Below, piece by piece: positions 1 through 6,140 of a stretch of 6,140 bases of DNA. Each line of letters opens with the position of its first letter. The first letter of the stretch is position 1. Position numbers and translations under genes: made by a program. Below the pieces are notes generated by a model. The model saw only the letters and a list, made by a program, of their open reading frames with translations, did no database searches and had not been told where the DNA came from. Source of the stretch: Hydrogenophilales bacterium RIFOXYD1_FULL_62_11 (GTDB taxonomy: Bacteria; Pseudomonadota; Gammaproteobacteria; Burkholderiales; Thiobacillaceae); NCBI GenBank assembly GCA_001802655.1, contig MGZO01000110.1, positions 3,744-9,883 on the forward strand, in the 5' to 3' direction.

Positions 1-689
1 AATGGGCCCTTGAGGAAGGTCTGCACGCGCTGCAGCCGGTATGCGGAAGAGAAGATCAGCGCGGCGAAGCCGATCACCAGCATGACGATAAGGCCGGCGA
101 ACACTTTCCAGTTCAGCCCGCCGAGGAACAGGATGCCCATGGCAATCGCCACGATCACCACGAAGGCACCGAAGTCCGGTTCGGACAGCAGCAGCAGCCC
201 GGTCAGCAGCATCACGCCCGCCATCGGCAGAAAGCCTTTCTTGAGGTCGTGCATGAACGCCGCCTTGCGCGTGGTGTAGTCGGCGGCGTACAGCACGGCG
301 AGCAGCTTCATCAGCTCGGACGGCTGCAGGTTGGCGAAGCCGAGCGGAATCCAGCGCCGGCTGCCCTTGACCTCGTGGCCGATGCCGGGAATCAGCACCA
401 CCACCAGCAGCAGCAGGCCGAGCAGGAAAAGATAAGGCGCGATCTGCTGCCATATCCGCATGGGAATCTGGAATGCCGTGATGCCGACCGCAACGCCCGC
501 GATGATGAAAATGCCCTGCCGGATCAAATAGTATTCACCGTTGTGGCCGGTGTATTTGGCAGCCTCGGCAATCGCGATCGACGCCGAATAAATCATCACC
601 CAGCCGAGCGCCAGCAGGCCGAGCGTCAGCCACAGCAGGCTGAAATCGAGCTCGGCACTGGGTTTGGGCGCGCGTGCGGTGTAGAGCAT
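1..689 (-). CDS. ftsW: FtsW, septal peptidoglycan glycosyltransferase (SEDS family), N-terminal 229 residues, cut by the window edge
   Basis: SEDS-family integral membrane protein that polymerises lipid II into glycan strands at the division septum, working with FtsI/PBP3. Hand translation of the minus strand from ATG at 689 stays open for 229 codons and leaves two bases at the window edge, so the C-terminal part is missing. Visible family motifs are YSAS (residues 33-36) at the end of the first membrane segment, GSRRWI (109-114), QPSELMK (122-128) and SEPDFG (169-174). Hydrophobic stretches lie at about 17-40, 58-75, 84-101, 154-169, 174-191 and 194-214. The segment ends at YRLQRVQTF (217-225), just before the extracytoplasmic loop that holds the catalytic aspartate in this family, so that residue cannot be checked. 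The N-terminus is short compared with E. coli FtsW. The start is supported by a strong AAAGGAG nine bases upstream and by TGATG overlap with the murD stop. RodA is the main alternative, but the position after murD favours FtsW. Confidence 0.95.
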   Translation of the reverse strand, partial: MLYTARAPKPSAELDFSLLWLTLGLLALGWVMIYSASIAIAEAAKYTGHNGEYYLIRQGIFIIAGVAVGITAFQIPMRIWQQIAPYLFLLGLLLLVVVLIPGIGHEVKGSRRWIPLGFANLQPSELMKLLAVLYAADYTTRKAAFMHDLKKGFLPMAGVMLLTGLLLLSEPDFGAFVVIVAIAMGILFLGGLNWKVFAGLIVMLVIGFAALIFSSAYRLQRVQTFLKGP

Positions 690-2113
690 CAGCCCGCACT
701 CCTTTGCGCGGCGAGCTTGTGCACCGCCTGGACGAAGACTTCGGCGCGGTGCGTGTAATTGCGGAACATGTCGAAGCTGGCGCAGGCGGGCGAGAGCAGC
801 ACGGCATCGCCGGCGTGAGCCAGCCGCTGCGCCTGCTCGACTGCGGCCGGCAGGCTGTCTGCCGGATAGATATCAATCCCGCAGCCCTCGATTGCCGCTG
901 CGATCAGCGGCGCATCGCGGCCGATCAGCAGCACCGCGCGGGCGTTGGCCTCGATTGCGGCCTTGAGCGGGCTGAAGTCCTGACCCTTGCCGTCACCGCC
1001 TAGAATGACCACGGCACGGCGCGTGCCCATGCCGTACAGTGCGGCTTCGGTGGCGCCGACGTTGGTGCCCTTGGAGTCGTCGTAATAGGTGACGCCCTCG
1101 ATTTCGGCGACTTTTTCAACCCGGTGCGGCAGTCCCGCGAAATGGGTCAGGCCACGCAACAGGGTGGCCATCGGCAAATTCAGCGTGCGGGTCAGTGCCA
1201 GTGCTGCAAGCGCATTGGCGACATTGTGCAACCCGTTGACCCGTAGCGCGGACATCGGCATCAGCATGTCGCCCCCGAGGCACAGCTCGTCCTCACACAG
1301 GCCAAAATTTTCATCCTGTGGGCAGCGGTCCAGGCCAAAGCTGATGACCTGTCGCCCGGGCAGCGCCATGGCCAGGGTGAGGGCATCGTCGCGGTTCAGC
1401 ACCTGCACGCCGTCTCCGCTGAATATCCGCGCCTTGGCTGCGGCATAGGCGGCGAGGCTGCCATAGCGATCCATGTGATCCTCGCTGATGTTGAGCACGG
1501 TCGCGGCGGTGGCGTTGAGGCTGGAGGTGGTTTCGAGCTGGAAACTGGACAGCTCCAGCACCCACACCTGAGGGGGTGGGGCAATGCCGGTTTCCACTTC
1601 GAGCAGGGCGTCGAGCACCGGCAAACCGATATTGCCCGCCACGCAGGTTTGCAGCCCGGCGATACGGCACATTTCGCCGCACATGGCGGTGACCGTGCTC
1701 TTGCCATTGCTGCCGGTAATTGCGATCAACTGCATCGGGTCGGTTGTTTCGGGCGCCGCGGCGCGCTGGGTATTGATCGCGGCCAGCGCGCGGGCGAACA
1801 GCTCGACGTCGCCTACAATTTCAACGCCGGCTGCAATGGCGGCTGCCACCGCAGGGTCGGCCAGCGGCACGCCGGGACTCAGTACCAGCAGTTCGGCCGC
1901 CTGCAATCGAGCCGGGTCGAACGGTCCCGTTGTGAGCGGCACGCCGGGCGCCCACTCAGCCAGGCGTGCCGCCTGCGGGGGGGATTCGCGGCTGTCGGCC
2001 ACGCTCACCTGCGCGCCGCGCGCGGCCAGCCAGCGGGCGCACGACAAGCCGGTGTCGCCGAGGCCGAGTACCAGGACGTTTTTGCCGGAAAGGTTGAGGC
2101 TGTCGTAATTCAT
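689..2113 (-). CDS. murD: MurD, UDP-N-acetylmuramoyl-L-alanine:D-glutamate ligase
   Basis: Cytoplasmic ATP-dependent ligase that adds D-glutamate to UDP-MurNAc-L-alanine, the second amino acid of the stem peptide. The product is 474 residues. The N-terminal Rossmann-like domain shows GLGDTG (17-22) and SPGV (79-82) for UDP-substrate binding. The central ATPase domain has the P-loop GSNGKST (134-140), GNIGLP (160-165), ELSSFQLE (187-194) and NISEDHMDRY (208-217), with K227 in AAAKARIF as the likely carbamylated lysine. The C-terminal domain has GLPHR (327-331), DDSKGTN (345-351), GGDGKGQDF (372-380) and SPACASFDMF (441-450), all typical of MurD. It is longer than E. coli MurD (438 residues), partly through an extra linker at about 111-127 between the first two domains. 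The start at 2113 gives a normal N-terminus leading straight into the GLGDTG strand and makes an ATGA overlap with the mraY stop; the frame is open further upstream only as a shadow of mraY. No good Shine-Dalgarno precedes the start, so coupling to mraY translation is likely. Confidence 0.98.
   Translation of the reverse strand: MNYDSLNLSGKNVLVLGLGDTGLSCARWLAARGAQVSVADSRESPPQAARLAEWAPGVPLTTGPFDPARLQAAELLVLSPGVPLADPAVAAAIAAGVEIVGDVELFARALAAINTQRAAAPETTDPMQLIAITGSNGKSTVTAMCGEMCRIAGLQTCVAGNIGLPVLDALLEVETGIAPPPQVWVLELSSFQLETTSSLNATAATVLNISEDHMDRYGSLAAYAAAKARIFSGDGVQVLNRDDALTLAMALPGRQVISFGLDRCPQDENFGLCEDELCLGGDMLMPMSALRVNGLHNVANALAALALTRTLNLPMATLLRGLTHFAGLPHRVEKVAEIEGVTYYDDSKGTNVGATEAALYGMGTRRAVVILGGDGKGQDFSPLKAAIEANARAVLLIGRDAPLIAAAIEGCGIDIYPADSLPAAVEQAQRLAHAGDAVLLSPACASFDMFRNYTHRAEVFVQAVHKLAAQRSAG
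699..705 (-). promoter_or_regulatory. Strong ribosome binding site of ftsW
   Basis: AAAGGAG on the minus strand, nine bases before the ftsW ATG at 689, inside the murD codons for the Gln-Arg-Ser near its C-terminus. It is the best Shine-Dalgarno match at any junction in the window and fixes the ftsW start. Confidence 0.75.
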
Positions 2114-3195
2114 CTGAGTTTCAGGCTCGCCAGTCCGACCAGCACCAGCATCATGGAAATGATCCAGAAGCGGACCACCACCTGCGTCTCCTTCCAGCCC
2201 TTGAGTTCGTAGTGGTGGTGCATCGGCGCCATCAGAAACACGCGTTTGCCGCGCGTCTTGAACGAGGCGACCTGGATCATCACCGACAGGGTTTCCATGA
2301 CGAACACGCCGCACATGATGAACAGCACGATTTCCTGCCGCACGATCACGGCGACTACGCCCAGCGCCGCGCCCAGCGACAGTGCGCCGACGTCGCCCAT
2401 GAAGACCTCGGCCGGATAGGCGTTGAACCACAGGAAGGCCAGACCGGCGCCCGCCATCGCGGCGCAGAAAATCGCCAGTTCGCCGGCGCCCGGCACGTGG
2501 GGCACGCCGAGGTATTTGGAGAACACCGCGTTGCCGGCGACGTAGGCGAAGATCGCCAGTGCCGAGGCCACCATCACCGTCGGCAGGATGGCGAGGCCGT
2601 CGAGGCCGTCGGTGAGGTTGACCGCATTGCTGGAACCGACGATGACGAAGTACACCAGCGCGATGAAGGCCACCGCCGACAGGCTGAGCGTGGCTTGCTT
2701 GAGGAAAGGAATGATCAGTTCGGTGTGCGCTGGCAAGGTGGCGGTTTGCCACAGATAGACCGCGACGGCGAGGCCGATGACCGACTGCCAGAAATACTTC
2801 CAGCGCGAGGGCAGGCCGCGCGAGTTTTTCTCCACCACCTTGCGCCAGTCGTCGATCCAGCCGATGACGCCAAAGCCGATCAGCGTGGCAAGCGCAACCC
2901 AGACATAGGCGTTCGACAGGTCCGCCCACAGCAAAGTGGTGATGGCGACCGACATCAGGATCAGTACGCCGCCCATGGTCGGCGTGCCGGCTTTCACCAG
3001 ATGCGTCTGCGGGCCATCGTTGCGTACTGACTGGCCGATTTTCAGCGCGGTGAGCCTGCGGATGACAGCGGGGCCGAGGATGAAGGAAATCGTCAGCGCG
3101 GTGAGCATCGCCATGACCGCGCGCAGCGTCAGGTAATTGAAGACGTTGAAGGCACGGATGTCCTGGCCGAGATATTGGAACAGCCACAAGAGCAT
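2110..3195 (-). CDS. mraY: MraY, phospho-N-acetylmuramoyl-pentapeptide transferase
   Basis: Inner-membrane enzyme of the polyprenyl-phosphate HexNAc-1-phosphate transferase family. It moves phospho-MurNAc-pentapeptide from UDP onto undecaprenyl phosphate to make lipid I, the first membrane step of peptidoglycan synthesis. At 361 residues it is full length (E. coli MraY has 360). Visible motifs are GTPTMGG (70-76), the Mg-binding aspartates in IDDW (114-117), NAVNLTDGLDGLA (190-202), GDVG (267-270) with D268 matching the E. coli catalytic Asp267, and the MraY-specific histidine cluster MHHHYE (325-330). Many hydrophobic segments are spread along the protein, for example about 24-42, 76-90, 97-114, 134-150, 171-187, 204-220, 239-257, 271-285, 288-305 and 341-358, consistent with the ten-helix topology of the family. 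The start ATG lies one base after the murF TGA and has GGAG ten bases upstream. The histidine cluster and the mur neighbours separate it from WecA-type relatives. Confidence 0.98.
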   Translation of the reverse strand: MLLWLFQYLGQDIRAFNVFNYLTLRAVMAMLTALTISFILGPAVIRRLTALKIGQSVRNDGPQTHLVKAGTPTMGGVLILMSVAITTLLWADLSNAYVWVALATLIGFGVIGWIDDWRKVVEKNSRGLPSRWKYFWQSVIGLAVAVYLWQTATLPAHTELIIPFLKQATLSLSAVAFIALVYFVIVGSSNAVNLTDGLDGLAILPTVMVASALAIFAYVAGNAVFSKYLGVPHVPGAGELAIFCAAMAGAGLAFLWFNAYPAEVFMGDVGALSLGAALGVVAVIVRQEIVLFIMCGVFVMETLSVMIQVASFKTRGKRVFLMAPMHHHYELKGWKETQVVVRFWIISMMLVLVGLASLKLR

Positions 3196-3196
3196 G

Positions 3197-4561
3197 TCAG
3201 GGAGTCTCCATAAAGCTGTTGACCACGCGTTCCATCTGCATGAAGCGCGAGCCTTTCACCAGCACGGTCGTGTCCGGCGTCAGGGCGTTTTCGAGTTCGG
3301 CGAGCAGTTCCTGGATGCGTTCGAAATGCATCGCATTGGCTCCGAATGCGCCGACGGTTTCTTTTGTCAGATCGCCCAGCGCCAGCAGGCGGTCGACCCC
3401 GGCGGCGCGCGCGGCCAGACCGATTTGCGCGTGCATCGCGGCGGCGTCGTTGCCCAGTTCACCCATGTCGCCCAGCACCAGCAGTTTCTTGCCGGGCTGT
3501 TGCGCCAGCACCGTCAGTGCGGCTTTCACCGAATCGGGGTTGGCGTTGTAGGTGTCGTCGATGAAGGTGCTGCCGTGCAGCGCGGGCTTGCGCTGCAGCC
3601 GCCCCTTGACGCCAGTGAAGCCGGACAGGCCGGCGACGATGCTGCGGTGGCCGGTGTCGAGCGCGCTGGCCGCTGCCGCTGCAGCCAGCGCATTCATGAC
3701 GTTGTGTTCGCCGGGGATCTGCAGTGCGACATCAAACGTGCCGCTCGGCAGCGTGACCGCGAGCCTCGAACCGAAGGCCGTGGGCTCGAACCGGCCATGC
3801 ACCTTGGCAGCAGGCGTCAGCCCAAAATCAACCACCGGGCGCCGCGCATTCTGTTCGCGCCATAAACCGGCGTGTGTGTCGTCGGCGTTGAACACCGCGA
3901 TGCCCGCATTGCCCAGGCCGTTGAATATTTCACCTTTGGCGCGCGCGATGGCTTCAACCGAACCCAGAAAACCGATGTGCGCGGTGAGTGCGTTGATCGC
4001 CACCGCAACATCGGGCTGCGCCAGCCGGGTCAGGTAATCGATTTCGCCCGCATGGTTCATGCCCATTTCCAGCACAGCGTAGCGATGCGCCGGTCGCAGG
4101 CGCAGCAGCATGAGCGGCAGGCCGATGTCGTTGTTGAGATTGCCTTCGGTGGCGAGCACGGCGTCAGCCGATCCGGCTTCCAGCCGCAGGATGGAAGCCA
4201 GCATTTCCTTTACCGTGGTTTTGCCATTGCTGCCGGTGATGCCGATGATGGGAAGGTTAAAGCGCTGGCGCCAGGCAGCAGCCAGGGTGCCGAGGGCGAG
4301 ACGGGTGTCGTCGACGCGGATGGCATGGGTGATTTCGGGCGCCTGTCTGGCGTCAAGCACGACCCCGACCGCGCCTTGTTGCAGCGCCCGCGCGGCATAC
4401 GCGCCGCCGTCGAATTTGTCGCCGCGCAGCGCGAAGAACAGATCGCCCGGCTGGATCGTGCGGCTGTCGGTGGAGACACGCAACACCTCGGCATCCGAGC
4501 CGGTGAACGGTACGCCGAGCATGGCGGCGGCTTCCGAAAGCCGCATCATCGGTGCAGTCAT
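3197..4561 (-). CDS. murF: MurF, UDP-MurNAc-tripeptide:D-alanyl-D-alanine ligase
   Basis: Cytoplasmic ATP-dependent ligase that adds the D-Ala-D-Ala dipeptide to UDP-MurNAc-L-Ala-D-Glu-meso-DAP, completing the soluble pentapeptide precursor. The product is 454 residues, close to E. coli MurF (452). The N-terminal substrate domain has STDSR (30-34) and GDLFFALRG (39-47). The ATPase domain has the P-loop GSNGKTT (110-116), TEGNLNNDIG (138-147), EMGMNHAGEID (165-175) and AKGEIF (208-213). The C-terminal part has GEHNVMNALAA (284-294), GVKGR (317-321), DDTYNANPDS (335-344), which is diagnostic for MurF, LGDMGELG (363-370) and KGSR (436-439). The ATG at 4561 overlaps the murE stop as ATGA and is preceded by a G-rich tract. 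The same frame stays open about 309 codons further upstream, but that stretch is antiparallel to nothing real: it is the murE gene read in the wrong frame and shows no homologous motifs, so the start at 4561 is preferred. The stop is one base before mraY. Confidence 0.98.
   Translation of the reverse strand: MTAPMMRLSEAAAMLGVPFTGSDAEVLRVSTDSRTIQPGDLFFALRGDKFDGGAYAARALQQGAVGVVLDARQAPEITHAIRVDDTRLALGTLAAAWRQRFNLPIIGITGSNGKTTVKEMLASILRLEAGSADAVLATEGNLNNDIGLPLMLLRLRPAHRYAVLEMGMNHAGEIDYLTRLAQPDVAVAINALTAHIGFLGSVEAIARAKGEIFNGLGNAGIAVFNADDTHAGLWREQNARRPVVDFGLTPAAKVHGRFEPTAFGSRLAVTLPSGTFDVALQIPGEHNVMNALAAAAAASALDTGHRSIVAGLSGFTGVKGRLQRKPALHGSTFIDDTYNANPDSVKAALTVLAQQPGKKLLVLGDMGELGNDAAAMHAQIGLAARAAGVDRLLALGDLTKETVGAFGANAMHFERIQELLAELENALTPDTTVLVKGSRFMQMERVVNSFMETP
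3206..3209 (-). promoter_or_regulatory. Ribosome binding site of mraY
   Basis: GGAG on the minus strand, ten bases before the mraY ATG at 3195 and inside the murF codons for its last residues (METP). The spacing is slightly long but usable, and it supports the start placed one base after the murF stop. Confidence 0.6.
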
Positions 4562-6036
4562 GTCCACGCCCCCAGAGCCTTTTTGGCCACGATTACGTCT
4601 GAGAATGGGTGCCGTTCGCCGGCAATTTCCTGGTAGTCCTCGTGGCCCTTGCCCGCTATCAGCACGACATCGCCCTGATGCGCGCCACCGATGGCTTCGA
4701 AAATGGCGCGTGCGCGATCGGGCTCGACGTGCGGCTTGCCCGTCACCCCCGCCAGAATGGCATCGATGATGTGGCGCGGATCCTCGTTGCGCGGGTTGTC
4801 GCTGGTGACCCAGACCTCGTCCGCGCCTTCTGCCGCCGCATGCCCCATCAGCGGACGCTTGCCGCTGTCGCGGTTGCCGCCGCAGCCGAATACGCAAATC
4901 AGGCGGCCGCCGCTGACGATTTCGCGCAGCGTCGCCAGCACTTTTTCCAGCGCGTCCGGCGTGTGGGCATAGTCGACCACGACCAGCGGATGCGCGTCGC
5001 CGCCCAGTGTCTGCATGCGTCCCGGTGGCGGCTGGATGTGGGCCAGCGCTTGGCAGGCGGCGTCCAGTTTGACCTCCGACACCAGCAGGGTGGTCAGCAC
5101 GGCCAGCAGGTTGGCGGCGTTGAAGCGTCCCAGCAGCGGGGCGGCCAGATCGGCGTCGCCCCAGTCGGTGCGCACGTGCAGCTGCAGGCCGTTTTGCGAC
5201 AGGCGCAGGTTTTCGCCGACCACCGCGCCGCGCTGGAAGCCGTAACCCGCCACCCGGGCGGAGCGGCTGGATTGTTCGAGGCGCTGGCCGAAGGCGTCGT
5301 CCAGATTGAGCACCACCGTGTCCAGCCCCGGCCAGCCGAACAGTTGCGCCTTGGCGGCGGCATAGCTGTCCATGTCGCCGTGGTAGTCGAGATGGTCGCG
5401 CGACAGGTTGGTCAGCACCGCGACATTGAATGACGTGCCGTTGACGCGCCCCTGTACCAGGCCGTGCGACGACACTTCCATCGCGCACGCGGTCGCGCCC
5501 TGCTGGCGGTAGTACGCCAGCCGCTGCTGCAACTCGATGGCGTCGGGCGTGGTGTTGAGCGCCGGCGTCAGCGCGCCGGGGAAACCGTTGCCGGCGGTGC
5601 CGACGATGGCGGTTTTGCGATCAAGCCGGGCAAACGCTTGCGCCAGCCAATGCGCAACCGAGGTTTTGCCGTTGGTGCCGGTGATGCCGACCATGTGCAG
5701 CGCACGCGACGGCTCGCCATAGATATGCGCGGCGATCTCGCCGATGCGGGTCTTGAGGTCGGGCACGCCGGCGTTGGGTGTCGGCAGTGCAGGATCCCAC
5801 TGAAAGTGGTCGGCCTCCCACAGCACGCCGTCGACGCGCCGCGCCACCGCCTGCGCGATGAAATCACGGCCATCGCGCGACTCGCCCGGATACGCTGCGA
5901 ACACCACGCCCGGCGCGGCCTTGCGGCTGTCGTTGACGAGTTCGGTCGGCGCAATGCCGAGACGCTTCAAGATATGCGTCACCGACTCGTGCGGGCGCGG
6001 CGCGGCGGGCGTGGGCTTGCGGTTGGCTCTGGGCAT
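4558..6036 (-). CDS. murE: MurE, UDP-MurNAc-L-alanyl-D-glutamate:meso-2,6-diaminopimelate ligase
   Basis: Cytoplasmic ATP-dependent ligase that adds the third residue of the stem peptide to UDP-MurNAc-L-Ala-D-Glu. The product is 492 residues, in the normal range (E. coli 495). Motifs in order are NDSRKAAPG (35-43) in the UDP-substrate domain, the P-loop GITGTNGKTS (117-126), GTAGNG (146-151), NTTPDA (161-166), MEVSSHGL (186-193), TNLSRDHLDYHGDM (209-222), the likely carbamylated K229 in AAAKAQLF, PPPGRM (336-341), DYAHTPDAL (355-363), GCGGNRDSGKRPLM (384-397), DNPR (413-416) and GKGHEDYQ (462-469). DNPR is the motif that marks meso-DAP ligases rather than L-Lys ligases. The start at 6036 has AAGGGGG a few bases upstream and overlaps the ftsI stop as TAATG; a GTG at 5982 is a possible alternative that would trim a low-complexity Pro/Ala-rich head, but it has no clear ribosome site. 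The stop overlaps the murF start. Confidence 0.98.
   Translation of the reverse strand: MPRANRKPTPAAPRPHESVTHILKRLGIAPTELVNDSRKAAPGVVFAAYPGESRDGRDFIAQAVARRVDGVLWEADHFQWDPALPTPNAGVPDLKTRIGEIAAHIYGEPSRALHMVGITGTNGKTSVAHWLAQAFARLDRKTAIVGTAGNGFPGALTPALNTTPDAIELQQRLAYYRQQGATACAMEVSSHGLVQGRVNGTSFNVAVLTNLSRDHLDYHGDMDSYAAAKAQLFGWPGLDTVVLNLDDAFGQRLEQSSRSARVAGYGFQRGAVVGENLRLSQNGLQLHVRTDWGDADLAAPLLGRFNAANLLAVLTTLLVSEVKLDAACQALAHIQPPPGRMQTLGGDAHPLVVVDYAHTPDALEKVLATLREIVSGGRLICVFGCGGNRDSGKRPLMGHAAAEGADEVWVTSDNPRNEDPRHIIDAILAGVTGKPHVEPDRARAIFEAIGGAHQGDVVLIAGKGHEDYQEIAGERHPFSDVIVAKKALGAWT
4569..4573 (-). promoter_or_regulatory. Weak G-rich ribosome binding site of murF
   Basis: GGGGG on the minus strand, seven bases before the murF ATG at 4561, inside the last codons of murE. 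It matches the anti-Shine-Dalgarno only in part, so initiation probably also depends on ribosomes ending murE at the overlapping ATGA. Confidence 0.45.
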
Positions 6037-6140
6037 TACACCCCCTTGCCCGCAGCCATCGGCAGCGGCGGCGTGTTGTGCGTCATCTGGGTCGCCGTTT
6101 CCGGGGCGTCTGGCGGCAGGGCCATCTGGCGCAGGCTGGC
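6036..6140 (-). CDS. ftsI: FtsI (PBP3), septal peptidoglycan transpeptidase, last 34 residues only
   Basis: Only the C-terminal tail lies in the window: 34 sense codons and a TAA at 6038-6036. The tail begins ASLRQMALPPDAPETAT and ends PMAAGKGV. The 'SLRQM-x-LPPDAP' stretch resembles the end of the penicillin-binding transpeptidase domain of FtsI proteins, where a Gly-Ser/Ala-Leu-Arg helix is followed by a short disordered Pro-rich tail. No catalytic motif (SxxK, SxN, KTG) is within the window. The call rests on this tail plus the position directly upstream of murE, where ftsI is found in proteobacterial dcw clusters. The stop overlaps the murE start by one base (TAATG), indicating translational coupling. 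FtsI would crosslink the septal glycan made by FtsW. Confidence 0.85.
   Translation of the reverse strand, partial: ASLRQMALPPDAPETATQMTHNTPPLPMAAGKGV
6041..6047 (-). promoter_or_regulatory. Ribosome binding site of murE
   Basis: AAGGGGG on the minus strand, four bases before the murE ATG at 6036 and inside the last codons of ftsI. It is the main support for choosing this start over the internal GTG at 5982. Confidence 0.7.

Noticed and set aside
689..3187. Open minus-strand frame of 832 codons running through mraY into murD.
   Set aside because: Upstream of 2113 it is the mraY gene out of frame. MraY itself is intact in its own frame with all motifs, so murD starts at 2113.
3965..4005. MurF segment AINALTAHIGFLGS, where many homologues have Asn-Asn before the AxxAH stretch, as a possible loss of a substrate-contact residue.
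   Set aside because: The position varies among MurF proteins as far as I can recall, the rest of the segment including AH and the AKGEIF lysine is intact, and no active-site residue is clearly lost.
4577..4588. Run of five A residues near the end of murE (minus strand GCCAAAAAGGC) as a programmed frameshift site that could bypass the murE stop into murF.
   Set aside because: It does not form a canonical X XXY YYZ slippery heptamer in the murE frame, no convincing downstream stem was seen, and the ATGA overlap already explains coupling.
1475..5433. Chain of long plus-strand open frames (1475-2212, 2212-3030, 3137-3865, 3872-4636, 4609-5433) that could look like an antisense operon.
   Set aside because: They lie exactly opposite well-identified mur genes with conserved motifs. 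Their proteins are low-complexity, rich in His, Gln, Arg, Gly and Ala, with no recognisable family. High GC at the third codon position of the minus-strand genes removes stops from the antisense frames.
3197..5488. Open minus-strand frame of 763 codons, suggesting a MurE-MurF fusion or a long N-terminal extension of MurF.
   Set aside because: The first 309 codons are murE read in a wrong frame, rich in Arg, Gly and Ala with no family motifs. True MurE ends at its own TGA at 4560-4558, and MurF begins at the overlapping ATG. Real MurE-MurF fusions are known in some betaproteobacteria, but this is not one.
1..6140. Search for tRNA, rRNA, CRISPR arrays, insertion sequences, inverted repeats, riboswitches, promoters or terminators.
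   Set aside because: The window is covered end to end by coding sequence of six conserved genes, and nothing resembling these elements could be supported by reading both strands.

Overview
The window is a piece of a bacterial dcw (division and cell wall) cluster, with all six genes on the minus strand. In transcription order, from high to low coordinate, they are ftsI (only its last 34 codons), murE, murF, mraY, murD and ftsW (its first 229 codons, cut by the left edge). The high GC content, the MurE DNPR motif typical of meso-diaminopimelate ligases, and the gene order ftsI-murE-murF-mraY-murD-ftsW fit a Gram-negative proteobacterium. The style of the proteins (separate MurE and MurF, a 474-residue MurD with an extra linker, a 361-residue MraY) suggests Betaproteobacteria. 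That placement is inference from memory of the families, not a database result.

Layout: 6140-6036 is the FtsI C-terminus; 6036-4558 murE; 4561-3197 murF; 3195-2110 mraY; 2113-689 murD; 689-1 the FtsW N-terminal half. The junctions are extremely tight: TAATG (ftsI/murE), ATGA (murE/murF), one base between stop and start (murF/mraY), ATGA (mraY/murD) and TGATG (murD/ftsW). Essentially no base is non-coding, so there is no room for an intergenic promoter or terminator. The genes are very probably co-transcribed and translationally coupled.

Together the genes build the peptidoglycan precursor and use it at the septum. In pathway order, MurD adds D-Glu, MurE adds meso-DAP and MurF adds D-Ala-D-Ala to UDP-MurNAc-L-Ala in the cytoplasm. 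MraY then transfers phospho-MurNAc-pentapeptide to undecaprenyl phosphate in the inner membrane, giving lipid I. FtsW (glycosyltransferase) and FtsI/PBP3 (transpeptidase) polymerise and crosslink the finished lipid II at the division site. All catalytic motifs checked in the four complete proteins are present, and no frameshift or pseudogene was seen.

No RNA gene, mobile element, CRISPR array or previously undescribed system was found. The long open frames on the plus strand are shadows of GC-rich minus-strand genes. The findings listed are modest.
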